A stretch of 64,000 bases of DNA from Auanema rhodensis (Eukaryota > Nematoda > Chromadorea > Rhabditida > Rhabditidae), in assembly GCA_964057225.1 (NCBI GenBank), contig OZ059894.1, positions 13,216,131-13,280,130 of the forward strand. Direction: 5' to 3'. Of this stretch, positions 31,301 through 42,575 are shown piece after piece (position 1 is the stretch's first letter; each line of letters opens with the position of its first letter). The notes beneath the pieces are model-generated. The model saw nothing but the letters and a program-made list of their open reading frames with translations. It did no database searches and was not told the DNA's origin. The translations under genes were made by a program, and so were the position numbers.

Positions 31301-34300
31301 TTACTCCATTTTCTTCATTTAATCACGTATTTTGAAACAATCTCATATTTTTACAATAATTTCGAAACAAATCATCCAGTTAATAATGTTTTTAACAGTA
31401 AAAAAGATATAATTTTGAATATTTTGATACTCAAGAAATAAAACATGAAAATATTTTATAATTTTCCAATTCATTTTACTCCATTTTCTTCATTTAATCA
31501 CGTATTTTGAAACAATCTCATATTTTTACAATAGTTTTGAAACAATTCATTCGTTCATTAAGATTTGAAACATTAAAAACGATCTTAATTTGAATTTTCT
31601 GATACTAAGAAAATAAAACATGGAAATATTTTATAATTTTCCAATTCATTTTATTCCATTTTCTTCATTTAATCACGTATTTTGAAACAATCTCAAATTT
31701 TTACAAAAGTTTTGAAACAATTCATTCGTTCTGTAAGATTTTAAACAGTGAAAAAAAAAAGTTTAAATATTTTGATACTCAAGAAATAAAACAGGAAAAT
31801 ATTTTATAATTTTCCAATTCATTTTACTCCATTTTCTTCATTTAATCACGCATTTTGAAACAATCTCATATTTTTACAATAGTTTTGAAACAATTCATTC
31901 GTTCATTGAGATTTGAAACATTAAAAACGATCTTAATTTGAATTCTCTGATACTAAAAAAATGAAACATGAAAATATTTTATAATATTCCAATTCATTTT
32001 ACTCTATTTTCTTCATTTAATCACGTATTTTGAAACAATCTCGTATTTTTACAATAGTTTTGAAACAATTCATTCGTTCATTAAGATTTGAAACATTAAA
32101 AACGATCTTAATTTGAATTTTCTGATACTAAGAAAATAAAACATGGAAATATTTTATAATTTTCCAATTCATTTTACTCCATTTTCTTCATTTAATCACG
32201 TATTTTGAAACAATCTCAAATTTTTACAATAGTTTTGAAACAATTCATTCGTTCATTAAGATTTGAAACATTAAAAACGATCTTAATTTGAATTTTCTGA
32301 TACTAAGAAAATAAAACATGGAAATATTTTATAATATTCCAATTCATTTTACTCTATTTTCTTCATTTAATCATGTTTCTTGGAACAATTTAAAATTTTT
32401 ACAATAATTTCGAAACTAATCATCCAGTTAATAATGTTTTTAACAGTGAAGAAGTTATAATTTTAAATATTTTGGTACTCAAAAAATAAAACATGAAAAT
32501 ATTTTATATTTTATATTTTTCCAATTCATTTTACTCTATTTTCTTCATTTAATTACGTATTTTGAAACAATCTCATATTTTTACAATAGTTTTGAAACAA
32601 TTCATTCGTTCATTAAGATTTGAAACATTAAAAACGATCTTAATTTGAATTTTCTGATACTAAAAAAATGAAACATGGAAATATTTTATAATTTTCCAAT
32701 TCATTTTACTCCATTTTATTCATTTAATCACGTATTTTGAAACAATCTCAAATTTTTACAATAGTTTTGAAACAATTCATTCGTTCATTAAGATTTTAAA
32801 CAGTGAAAATAAAAAGTTTGAATATTTTGAAACTCAAGAAATAAAACATGAAAATATTTTATAATATTCCAATTCATTTTACTCTATTTTCTTCATTTAA
32901 TCACGTATTTTGAAACAATCTCGTATTTTTACAATAGTTTTGAAACAATTCATTCGTTCATTAAGATTTGAAACATTAAAAACGATCTTAATTTGAATTT
33001 TCTGATACTAAGAAAATAAAACATGGAAATATTTTATAATTTTCCAATTCATTTTACTCCATTTTCTTCATTTAATCACGTATTTTGAAACAATCTCAAA
33101 TTTTTACAATAGTTTTGAAACAATTCATTCGTTCATTAAGATTTGAAACATTAAAAACGATCTTAATTTGAATTTTCTGATACTAAGAAAATAAAACATG
33201 GAAATATTTTATAATATTCCAATTCATGTTACTCTATTTTCTTCATTTAATCATGTTTCTTGGAACAATTTAAAATTTTTACAATAATTTCGAAACTAAT
33301 CATCCAGTTAATAATGTTTTTAACAGTAAAGAAGTTATAATTTTAAATATTTTGGTACTCAAAAAATAAAACATGAAAATATTTTATATTTTATATTTTT
33401 CCAATTCATTTTACTCTATTTTCTTCATTTAATTACGTATTTTGAAACAATCTCATATTTTTACAATAGTTTTGAAACAATTCATTCGTTCATTAAGATT
33501 TGAAACATTAAAAACGATCTTAATTTGAATTTTCTGATACTAAGAAAATAAAACATGGAAATATTTTATAATTTTCCAATTCATTTTACTCCATTTTCTT
33601 CATTTAATCACGTATTTTGAAACAATCTCAAATTTTTACAATAGTTTTGAAACAATTCATTCGTTCATTAAGATTTTAAACAGTGAAAAAAAAAAGTTTG
33701 AATATTTTGAAACTCAAGAAATAAAACAGGAAAATATTTTATAATTTTCCAATTCATTTTACTCCATTTTCTTCATTTAATCACGTATTTTGAAACAATC
33801 TCATATTTTTACAATAATTTCGAAACAAATCATCCAGTTAATAATGTTTTTAACAGTAAAAAAGATATAATTTTGAATATTTTGATACTCAAGAAATAAA
33901 ACATGAAAATATTTTATAATTTTCCAATTCATTTTACTCCATTTTCTTCATTTAATCACGTATTTTGAAACAATCTCATATTTTTACAATAGTTTTGAAA
34001 CAATTCATTCGTTCATTAAGATTTGAAACATTAAAAACGATCTTAATTTGAATTTTCTGATACTAAGAAAATAAAACATGGAAATATTTTATAATTTTCC
34101 AATTCATTTTACTCCATTTTCTTCATTTAATCACGCATTTTGAAACAATCTCATATTTTTACAATAGTTTTGAAACAATTCATTCGTTCATTGAGATTTG
34201 AAACATTAAAAACGATCTTAATTTGAATTCTCTGATACTAAAAAAATGAAACATGAAAATATTTTATAATATTCCAATTCATTTTACTCTATTTTCTTCA

Positions 34301-37300
34301 TTTAATCACGTATTTTGAAACAATCTCGTATTTTTACAATAGTTTTGAAACAATTCATTCGTTCATTAAGATTTGAAACATTAAAAACGATCTTAATTTG
34401 AATTTTCTGATACTAAGAAAATAAAACATGGAAATATTTTATAATTTTCCAATTCATTTTACTCCATTTTCTTCATTTAATCACGTATTTTGAAACAATC
34501 TCAAATTTTTACAATAGTTTTGAAACAATTCATTCGTTCATTAAGATTTGAAACATTAAAAACGATCTTAATTTGAATTTTCTGATACTAAGAAAATAAA
34601 ACATGGAAATATTTTATAATATTCCAATTCATTTTACTCTATTTTCTTCATTTAATCATGTTTCTTGGAACAATTTAAAATTTTTACAATAATTTCGAAA
34701 CTAATCATCCAGTTAATAATGTTTTTAACAGTGAAGAAGTTATAATTTTAAATATTTTGGTACTCAAAAAATAAAACATGAAAATATTTTATATTTTATA
34801 TTTTTCCAATTCATTTTACTCTATTTTCTTCATTTAATTACGTATTTTGAAACAATCTCATATTTTTACAATAGTTTTGAAACAATTCATTCGTTCATTA
34901 AGATTTGAAACATTAAAAACGATCTTAATTTGAATTTTCTGATACTAAAAAAATGAAACATGGAAATATTTTATAATTTTCCAATTCATTTTACTCCATT
35001 TTATTCATTTAATCACGTATTTTGAAACAATCTCAAATTTTTACAATAGTTTTGAAACAATTCATTCGTTCATTAAGATTTTAAACAGTGAAAATAAAAA
35101 GTTTGAATATTTTGAAACTCAAGAAATAAAACATGAAAATATTTTATAATATTCCAATTCATTTTACTCTATTTTCTTCATTTAATCACGTATTTTGAAA
35201 CAATCTCGTATTTTTACAATAGTTTTGAAACAATTCATTCGTTCATTAAGATTTGAAACATTAAAAACGATCTTAATTTGAATTTTCTGATACTAAGAAA
35301 ATAAAACATGGAAATATTTTATAATTTTCCAATTCATTTTACTCCATTTTCTTCATTTAATCACGTATTTTGAAACAATCTCAAATTTTTACAATAGTTT
35401 TGAAACAATTCATTCGTTCATTAAGATTTGAAACATTAAAAACGATCTTAATTTGAATTTTCTGATACTAAGAAAATAAAACATGGAAATATTTTATAAT
35501 ATTCCAATTCATGTTACTCTATTTTCTTCATTTAATCATGTTTCTTGGAACAATTTAAAATTTTTACAATAATTTCGAAACTAATCATCCAGTTAATAAT
35601 GTTTTTAACAGTAAAGAAGTTATAATTTTAAATATTTTGGTACTCAAAAAATAAAACATGAAAATATTTTATATTTTATATTTTTCCAATTCATTTTACT
35701 CTATTTTCTTCATTTAATTACGTATTTTGAAACAATCTCATATTTTTACAATAGTTTTGAAACAATTCATTCGTTCATTAAGATTTGAAACATTAAAAAC
35801 GATCTTAATTTGAATTTTCTGATACTAAGAAAATAAAACATGGAAATATTTTATAATTTTCCAATTCATTTTACTCCATTTTCTTCATTTAATCACGTAT
35901 TTTGAAACAATCTCAAATTTTTACAATAGTTTTGAAACAATTCATTCGTTCATTAAGATTTTAAACAGTGAAAAAAAAAAGTTTGAATATTTTGAAACTC
36001 AAGAAATAAAACAGGAAAATATTTTATAATTTTCCAATTCATTTTACTCCATTTTCTTCATTTAATCACGTATTTTGAAACAATCTCATATTTTTACAAT
36101 AATTTCGAAACAAATCATCCAGTTAATAATGTTTTTAACAGTAAAAAAGATATAATTTTGAATATTTTGATACTCAAGAAATAAAACATGAAAATATTTT
36201 ATAATTTTCCAATTCATTTTACTCCATTTTCTTCATTTAATCACGTATTTTGAAACAATCTCATATTTTTACAATAGTTTTGAAACAATTCATTCGTTCA
36301 TTAAGATTTGAAACATTAAAAACGATCTTAATTTGAATTTTCTGATACTAAGAAAATAAAACATGGAAATATTTTATAATTTTCCAATTCATTTTATTCC
36401 ATTTTCTTCATTTAATCACGTATTTTGAAACAATCTCAAATTTTTACAAAAGTTTTGAAACAATTCATTCGTTCTGTAAGATTTTAAACAGTGAAAAAAA
36501 AAAGTTTAAATATTTTGATACTCAAGAAATAAAACAGGAAAATATTTTATAATTTTCCAATTCATTTTACTCCATTTTCTTCATTTAATCACGCATTTTG
36601 AAACAATCTCATATTTTTACAATAGTTTTGAAACAATTCATTCGTTCATTGAGATTTGAAACATTAAAAACGATCTTAATTTGAATTCTCTGATACTAAA
36701 AAAATGAAACATGAAAATATTTTATAATATTCCAATTCATTTTACTCTATTTTCTTCATTTAATCACGTATTTTGAAACAATCTCGTATTTTTACAATAG
36801 TTTTGAAACAATTCATTCGTTCATTAAGATTTGAAACATTAAAAACGATCTTAATTTGAATTTTCTGATACTAAGAAAATAAAACATGGAAATATTTTAT
36901 AATTTTCCAATTCATTTTACTCCATTTTCTTCATTTAATCACGTATTTTGAAACAATCTCAAATTTTTACAATAGTTTTGAAACAATTCATTCGTTCATT
37001 AAGATTTGAAACATTAAAAACGATCTTAATTTGAATTTTCTGATACTAAGAAAATAAAACATGGAAATATTTTATAATATTCCAATTCATTTTACTCTAT
37101 TTTCTTCATTTAATCATGTTTCTTGGAACAATTTAAAATTTTTACAATAATTTCGAAACTAATCATCCAGTTAATAATGTTTTTAACAGTGAAGAAGTTA
37201 TAATTTTAAATATTTTGGTACTCAAAAAATAAAACATGAAAATATTTTATATTTTATATTTTTCCAATTCATTTTACTCTATTTTCTTCATTTAATTACG

Positions 37301-37400
37301 TATTTTGAAACAATCTCATATTTTTACAATAGTTTTGAAACAATTCATTCGTTCATTAAGATTTGAAACATTAAAAACGATCTTAATTTGAATTTTCTGA
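28311..37400. repeat. Fourteen-monomer higher-order repeat, ~2,458 bp
   Basis: The private variant TGTTACTCTA lies at 28311, 30769, 33227 and 35512; CGAAACTAATC variants lie at 28375, 29953, 30833, 32411, 33291, 34696, 35576 and 37154. Both series repeat every 2,458 bp, with one interval of 2,285 bp. The short interval is one whole monomer shorter: the GTTCTGTAAG monomer present near 31650-31820 is missing from the third copy near 34100. Limits are approximate. Confidence 0.87.
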
Positions 37401-40051
37401 TACTAAGAAAATAAAACATGGAAATATTTTATAATTTTCCAATTCATTTTACTCCATTTTCTTCATTTAATCACGTATTTTGAAACAATCTCAAATTTTT
37501 ACAATAGTTTTGAAACAATTCATTCGTTCATTAAGATTTTAAACAGTGAAAAAAAAAAGTTTGAATATTTTGAAACTCAAGAAATAAAACAGGAAAATAT
37601 TTTATAATTTTCCAATTCATTTTACTCCATTTTCTTCATTTAATCACGTATTTTGAAACAATCTCATATTTTTACAATAATTTCGAAACAAATCATCCAG
37701 TTAATAATGTTTTTAACAGTAAAAAAGATATAATTTTGAATATTTTGATACTCAAGAAATAAAACATGAAAATATTTTATAATTTTCCAATTCATTTTAC
37801 TCCATTTTCTTCATTTAATCACGTATTTTGAAACAATCTCATATTTTTACAATAGTTTTGAAACAATTCATTCGTTCATTGAGATTTGAAACATTAAAAA
37901 CTATCTTAATTTGAATTTTCTGATACTAAAAAAATAAAACATGGAAATATTTTATAATTTTCCAATTCATTTTACTCCATTTTCTTCATTTAATCACGTA
38001 TTTTGAAACAATCTCATATTTTTACAATAGTTTTGAAACAATTCATTCGTTCATTAAGATTTGAAACATTAAAAACGATCTTAATTTGAATTTTCTGATA
38101 CTAAGAAAATAAAACATGGAAATATTTTATAATTTTCCAATTCATTTTATTCCATTTTCTTCATTTAATCACGTATTTTGAAACAATCTCAAATTTTTAC
38201 AAAAGTTTTGAAACAATTCATTCGTTCTGTAAGATTTTAAACAGTGAAAAAAAAAAGTTTAAATATTTTGATACTCAAGAAATAAAACATGAAAATATTT
38301 TATAATTTTCCAATTCATTTTACTCCATTTTCTTCATTTAATCACGTAGTTTGAAACAATCTCATATTTTTACAATAGTTTTGAAACAATTCATTCGTTC
38401 ATTGAGATTTGAAACATTAAAAACGATCTTAATTTGAATTTTCTGATACTAAAAAAATGAAACATGGAAATATTTTATAATTTTCCAATTCATTTTACTC
38501 CATTTTCTTCATTTAATCACGTATTTTGAAACAATCTCAAATTTTTACAATAGTTTTGAAACAATTCATTCGTTCATTAAGATTTTAAACAGTGAAAAAA
38601 AAAAGTTTGAATATTTTGATACTCAAGAAATAAAACATGAAAATATTTTATAATATTCCAATTCATTTTACTCTATTTTCTTCATTTAATCACGTATTTT
38701 GAAACAATCTCGTATTTTTACAATAGTTTTGAAACAATTCATTCGTTCATTAAGATTTGAAACATTAAAAACGATCTTAATTTGAATTTTCTGATACTAA
38801 GAAAATAAAACATGGAAATATTTTATAATTTTCCAATTCATTTTACTCCATTTTCTTCATTTAATCACGTATTTTGAAACAATCTCAAATTTTTACAATA
38901 GTTTTGAAACAATTCATTCGTTCATTAAGATTTTAAACAGTGAAAAAAAAAAGTTTAAATATTTTGATACTCAAGAAATAAAACATGAAAATATTTTATA
39001 ATTTTCCAATTCATTTTACTCCATTTTCTTCATTTAATCACGTAGTTTGAAACAATCTCATATTTTTACAATAGTTTTGAAACAATTCATTCGTTCATTG
39101 AGATTTGAAACATTAAAAACGATCTTAATTTGAATTTTCTGATACTAAAAAAATGAAACATGGAAATATTTTATAATTTTCCAATTCATTTTACTCCATT
39201 TTCTTCATTTAATCACGTATTTTGAAACAATCTCAAATTTTTACAATAGTTTTGAAACAATTCATTCGTTCATTAAGATTTTAAACAGTGAAAAAAAAAA
39301 GTTTGAATATTTTGATACTCAAGAAATAAAACATGAAAATATTTTATAATATTCCAATTCATTTTACTCTATTTTCTTCATTTAATCACGTATTTTGAAA
39401 CAATCTCGTATTTTTACAATAGATTTGAAACAATTCATTCGTTCATTAAGATTTGAAACATTAAAAACGATCTTAATTTGAATTTTCTGATACTAAGAAA
39501 ATAAAACATGGAAATATTTTATAATTTTCCAATTCATTTTACTCCATTTTCTTCATTTAATCACGTATTTTGAAACAATCTCAAATTTTTACAATAGTTT
39601 TGAAACAATTCATTCGTTCATTGAGATTTGAAACATTAAAAACGATCTTAATTTGAATTTTCTGATACTAAGAAAATAAAACATGGAAATATTTTATAAT
39701 TTTCCAATTCATTTTACTCCATTTTCTTCATTTAATCACGTATTTTGAAACAATCTCAAATTTTTACAATAGTTTTGAAACAATTCATTCGTTCATTAAG
39801 ATTTTAAACAGTGAAAAAAAAAAGTTTGAATATTTTGAAACTCAAGAAATAAAACAGGAAAATATTTTATAATTTTCCAATTCATTTTACTCCATTTTCT
39901 TCATTTAATCACGTATTTTGAAACAATCTCATATTTTTACAATAATTTCGAAACAAATCATCCAGTTAATAATGTTTTTAACAGTAAAAAAGATATAATT
40001 TCGAATATTTTAATACTCAAGAAATAAAACATGAAAATATTTTATAATTTT

Positions 40052-40056
40052 CCAAT
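40052..40056. repeat. Target-site duplication, left copy (CCAAT)
   Basis: CCAAT directly precedes the 5' LTR and matches 49281-49285. Together they restore the satellite sequence CCAATTCATTTT, which shows a simple integrase-mediated insertion. Confidence 0.88.
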
Positions 40057-40132
40057 TGTGCGAACGCACTCCATCTTTCCCATACTCTTTTTGGACAACG
40101 ATGCACTTTATTCCCACTATTTTATTCACCTA

Positions 40133-40406
40133 TGACTCATACGTGCCGCACACACACATGCAAGTTTATCCGATTACTCACCAGATGTTCCTTCCTTATT
40201 GTCTCTTAAACACATCTATCCATCTTAACCTTTTATGTTAATCTTGTTCTCTTATTGCCTATAGTCTATTTTAATCTTAAGAATTCGTTTAGCTTAATCA
40301 ATAATCTTGTAAGTTGCAATCGAGGTCTAAATGGCTCATGACTCATTCGCCCACTCGCGCATCCTGCAAAATCTGGGAGATGCCGCACAGGATAAGACAT
40401 GACTCA
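40133..40406 (+). promoter_or_regulatory. Three TGACTCA (AP-1-like) motifs in LTR U3
   Basis: Perfect TGACTCA heptamers at 40133-40139, 40339-40345 and 40400-40406, repeated at 48498, 48704 and 48765 in the 3' LTR. TGACTCA is the consensus of Fos/Jun-type bZIP factors. Three in under 300 bp of U3 suggests an enhancer, but no binding is shown. The middle site also survives in the old LTR fragment at 58089-58095. Confidence 0.45.
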
Positions 40407-40639
40407 TCTACACTTAGCCTGCCCCCACAACTTACAGCAGAAGGCACATTCAATCTGTGGCAAAATGCTGTATTCTCTCTATATTCTATTCTATTCTAAT
40501 ATTCAGCCCACGTATCTATTATTCCTAGATTATTTTATATTTCATTTATTATATATTATTTCGTATTCTTGTTGTAAATTATTTCTCTATTTCTTCATGC
40601 CATCATTAATATGTATTGTATATCGCCCGGTAGAATTCG

Positions 40640-40646
40640 TATATAA
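40640..40646 (+). promoter_or_regulatory. TATA box of the 5' LTR
   Basis: TATATAA in the context GAATTCGTATATAAGCTCGC, about 165 bp upstream of the AATAAA signal. The same sequence occurs in the 3' LTR, and a similar TATATAAGCTTGCC core occurs in the gypsy-like LTR at 59157. It probably drives the genomic transcript. Confidence 0.7.
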
Positions 40647-40804
40647 GCTCGCAGCTTTTCCCATTCTTGACCTCTTGATCCAACGACCGCTCCAAGCGTC
40701 GTTCTGCTGTTGCTGCTGCTCCATATTACTTTGTATTCTTGCTTCGTATTGTGTTCATCTATTTTTCTATTTTTTGTCACTGTTGTCTTTACCAGTTCTC
40801 TCTG

Positions 40805-40810
40805 AATAAA
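40805..40810 (+). promoter_or_regulatory. Polyadenylation signal AATAAA in the 5' LTR
   Basis: AATAAA in CTCTGAATAAATCG, downstream of the TATA box. The functional copy for the element transcript would be that in the 3' LTR at 49170-49175. Confidence 0.6.
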
Positions 40811-40910
40811 TCGTTGTCCAAGTAACCTAGCGTTCTCGTTCTCTACACTTCAAATCCACTGAACCACCCATGCCTGTTTTACGCTCTCCTACTTCAAAGG
40901 ACTCCAGAGT

Positions 40911-42575
40911 TTGTTCAACCGACTCATCCACTCGGCTAACATACCGACAATCGAGAAATTTAACTACCTACGTCAATCTCTTGTCGGTGAAGCAGCCGCT
41001 CAGCTCTCTTCGTTCCCAACGAACGAAGACTCCTATGACGCTGCCGTCTGCTTCCTCCATGATTTGTACGATGACAACGACAACATCCTCCAACACCTAA
41101 TGTTGGATTTCGTACAAATCCAACCACGCTCCACGAGCAACAGAGACCTTCTGTTCATGGCCGACAAGATATCCGGTATCTTTCGCCAAACAGAAACCAA
41201 TTCACACGAAGCGCTAAACGCTCTTGCTATTGTACTTCTACACAGCAAGCTACCAGGCAGCATTATTCAAGAGCTCTACAAAACGCTCGACACAAGGCCC
41301 AGCATTGGAACACTAGTATCGACACTTCAAAGATACCTTCGCCAACAAAACAAGGTAAAAATCTTTGCTGCTGATCGATTTGAGAAACCCATCCAACGTC
41401 CAAACAGCTTCACAGGCCCAAGGCCCAACAACGTGTCGACACCTCAGCGCCCACGACCTGAGATGAGAAAAACAGCAGCAAAAACAACAAGCTGCATCTT
41501 CTGTCAGAAACCCCACGCTCCCTGGGACTGCGACACTCCGAAGACGAAGAAAGAACGTCAGACCATTCTGACTCAAGAAAAACGCTGCCACAACTGTCTA
41601 CGCAAGTCTCACAACACAGAGAACTGCCCCAGCAAACGCACATGCTCCAAGTGTGGCGAAAAACATTTGGAAGTCCTCTGCTACAGAAGAAAGAAGACTT
41701 CCAAAGTGAATATGTTAAGCAGCACTCCCATGGAAGATGATTACAACGAGGAAGAACACATCATTCAGTTCGCTACTCAACAACAGGACCAACAGTTTTA
41801 CAACGCTCTACTCCCGGTAGGGACGATCAACATCTTCAAAGGGGATAAGACCGTTGCTGTGCCCGCTATACTTGATAGCGGATCAGACACATCCTTCATC
41901 GAAGAAGACCTCGCTAAAGAGCTTCAGCTTACCGTAATCCAAACGAAGCGAGTAAAGATAAAAACCTTCGGAAACACAACCTCTATTGAGAAACTCAATA
42001 AAGTGGAAGCAAAGATCATCGGAACCAAGTCCGAAATCATTGCCAACTTATGGACAAAGAAGATTCTCACAGGACCTATCAACACAGTCAGCTTCCAAAA
42101 AGCTACAAAGGCCAAGCCAAGCCTAGGACAAACTTCCAAGATTACTCCTAGAATCCTCATAGGATCGGACCTTATGTGGCAAGCACTGACTTCCGTAGAG
42201 CAATTAAATCCAGACAACATAATCATCCACACACAATTTGGAGATTTCATCACCGGTCAAACAACTGACAAAAAGTCAATTAGTGCCTACTCCGTCATCA
42301 CAGGAGAATCTTCAATACCAATTCAAAAATGGAACAAAAGTTTCATTGAAGAACACATGGAATTTACCGGCACAGAACAAGAGGAGAGAGAAGCAAGAGA
42401 CAAATTGATCCTAGATCAATTCAACGCTTCCATCCAAAAGAAAGAAGATGGCTATTATGTTTCGTTCCCATGGAAAGAAAACGCACACTTACTTCCGGAC
42501 AACAGAGCACTTGCTTTGCTGGATTCACTACATCGCCCATCAGGCAGTGATAACGCCTCAAAAGGAAACGACTAA
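40911..42575 (+). CDS. Truncated Gag plus aspartic protease and start of RT, BEL/Pao element
   Basis: Frame open from upstream (no true ATG; the frame begins in sequence fused to the LTR). Residues about 1-150 match the C-terminal part of the BEL/Pao capsid region (DUF1759-like; IEKFNYLRQSLVGEAA at 14-29). Three zinc knuckles follow at residues 195-207, 226-239 and 245-257 (CX2CX3HX4C, CX2CX4HX4C, CX2CX3HX4C), which bind genomic RNA in this family. The protease has LDSGSD at 321-326 with catalytic Asp322, and a downstream ILIGSD segment. The last ~60 residues (YYVSFPWKENAHLLPDN) are the usual lead-in to Pao RT. The Gag N-terminus is missing, and the frame ends where the RT deletion shifts it. 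RT continues in the overlapping next frame. Members of this superfamily usually have one gag-pol ORF, so the break is damage, not design. Confidence 0.9.
   Translation: MFNRLIHSANIPTIEKFNYLRQSLVGEAAAQLSSFPTNEDSYDAAVCFLHDLYDDNDNILQHLMLDFVQIQPRSTSNRDLLFMADKISGIFRQTETNSHEALNALAIVLLHSKLPGSIIQELYKTLDTRPSIGTLVSTLQRYLRQQNKVKIFAADRFEKPIQRPNSFTGPRPNNVSTPQRPRPEMRKTAAKTTSCIFCQKPHAPWDCDTPKTKKERQTILTQEKRCHNCLRKSHNTENCPSKRTCSKCGEKHLEVLCYRRKKTSKVNMLSSTPMEDDYNEEEHIIQFATQQQDQQFYNALLPVGTINIFKGDKTVAVPAILDSGSDTSFIEEDLAKELQLTVIQTKRVKIKTFGNTTSIEKLNKVEAKIIGTKSEIIANLWTKKILTGPINTVSFQKATKAKPSLGQTSKITPRILIGSDLMWQALTSVEQLNPDNIIIHTQFGDFITGQTTDKKSISAYSVITGESSIPIQKWNKSFIEEHMEFTGTEQEEREARDKLILDQFNASIQKKEDGYYVSFPWKENAHLLPDNRALALLDSLHRPSGSDNASKGND

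Larger units (their letters stand above)
1..40056. repeat. AT-rich ~174 bp tandem satellite array (left block)
   Basis: Uninterrupted head-to-tail satellite. Successive CCAATTCATTTT landmarks lie at 76, 251, 426, 599, 773, 948 and 1120, giving monomers of 172-175 bp and about 230 copies. Each monomer begins with a nearly invariant stretch of about 75 bp (CCAATTCATTTTACTC, then TTCATTTAATCACG, then TTTTGAAACAATCTCA). A variable part of about 100 bp follows and falls into families: an A-run type (AACAGTGAAAAAAAAAAG), a GATCTTAATTTG type, an ATCATCCAGTTAATAATG type, and a TCATGTTTCTTGG type. Mixtures of these families form higher-order repeats, listed separately. There is no coding capacity: all six frames are broken apart from chance ORFs. 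The monomer length is close to that of many centromeric satellites, but a centromere role is only a guess. Confidence 0.98.
40057..40907 (+). repeat. 5' LTR of the BEL/Pao element, lacking its last ~8 bp
   Basis: Matches 48422-49272 across 851 bp with one visible difference (40654). It starts TGTGCGAACG. A TATATAA box at 40640-40646 and an AATAAA signal at 40805-40810 give a plausible U3-R layout. The match stops after GGACTCCAG at 40907; the 3' LTR carries eight further bases (TCAAAACA) that are absent here, because the LTR is fused directly to the interior of gag. An ATG at 40870 lies inside the shared sequence and may be the original gag start, but its frame differs from that of the remaining gag. 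Confidence 0.93.

Noticed and set aside
1..40056. CRISPR-like or minisatellite gene array
   Set aside because: The repeat-to-repeat distance is uniform (~174 bp) but the variable parts are a few recurrent families, not unique spacers, and there are no cas-like genes. It is ordinary eukaryotic satellite.
40399..40809. 136-codon ORF in the 5' LTR (and its twin at 48764-49174) and smaller LTR ORFs
   Set aside because: Covers the TATA box and poly(A) signal; low-complexity Cys/Leu/Phe-rich product. Identity between the LTRs reflects copying, not coding constraint.
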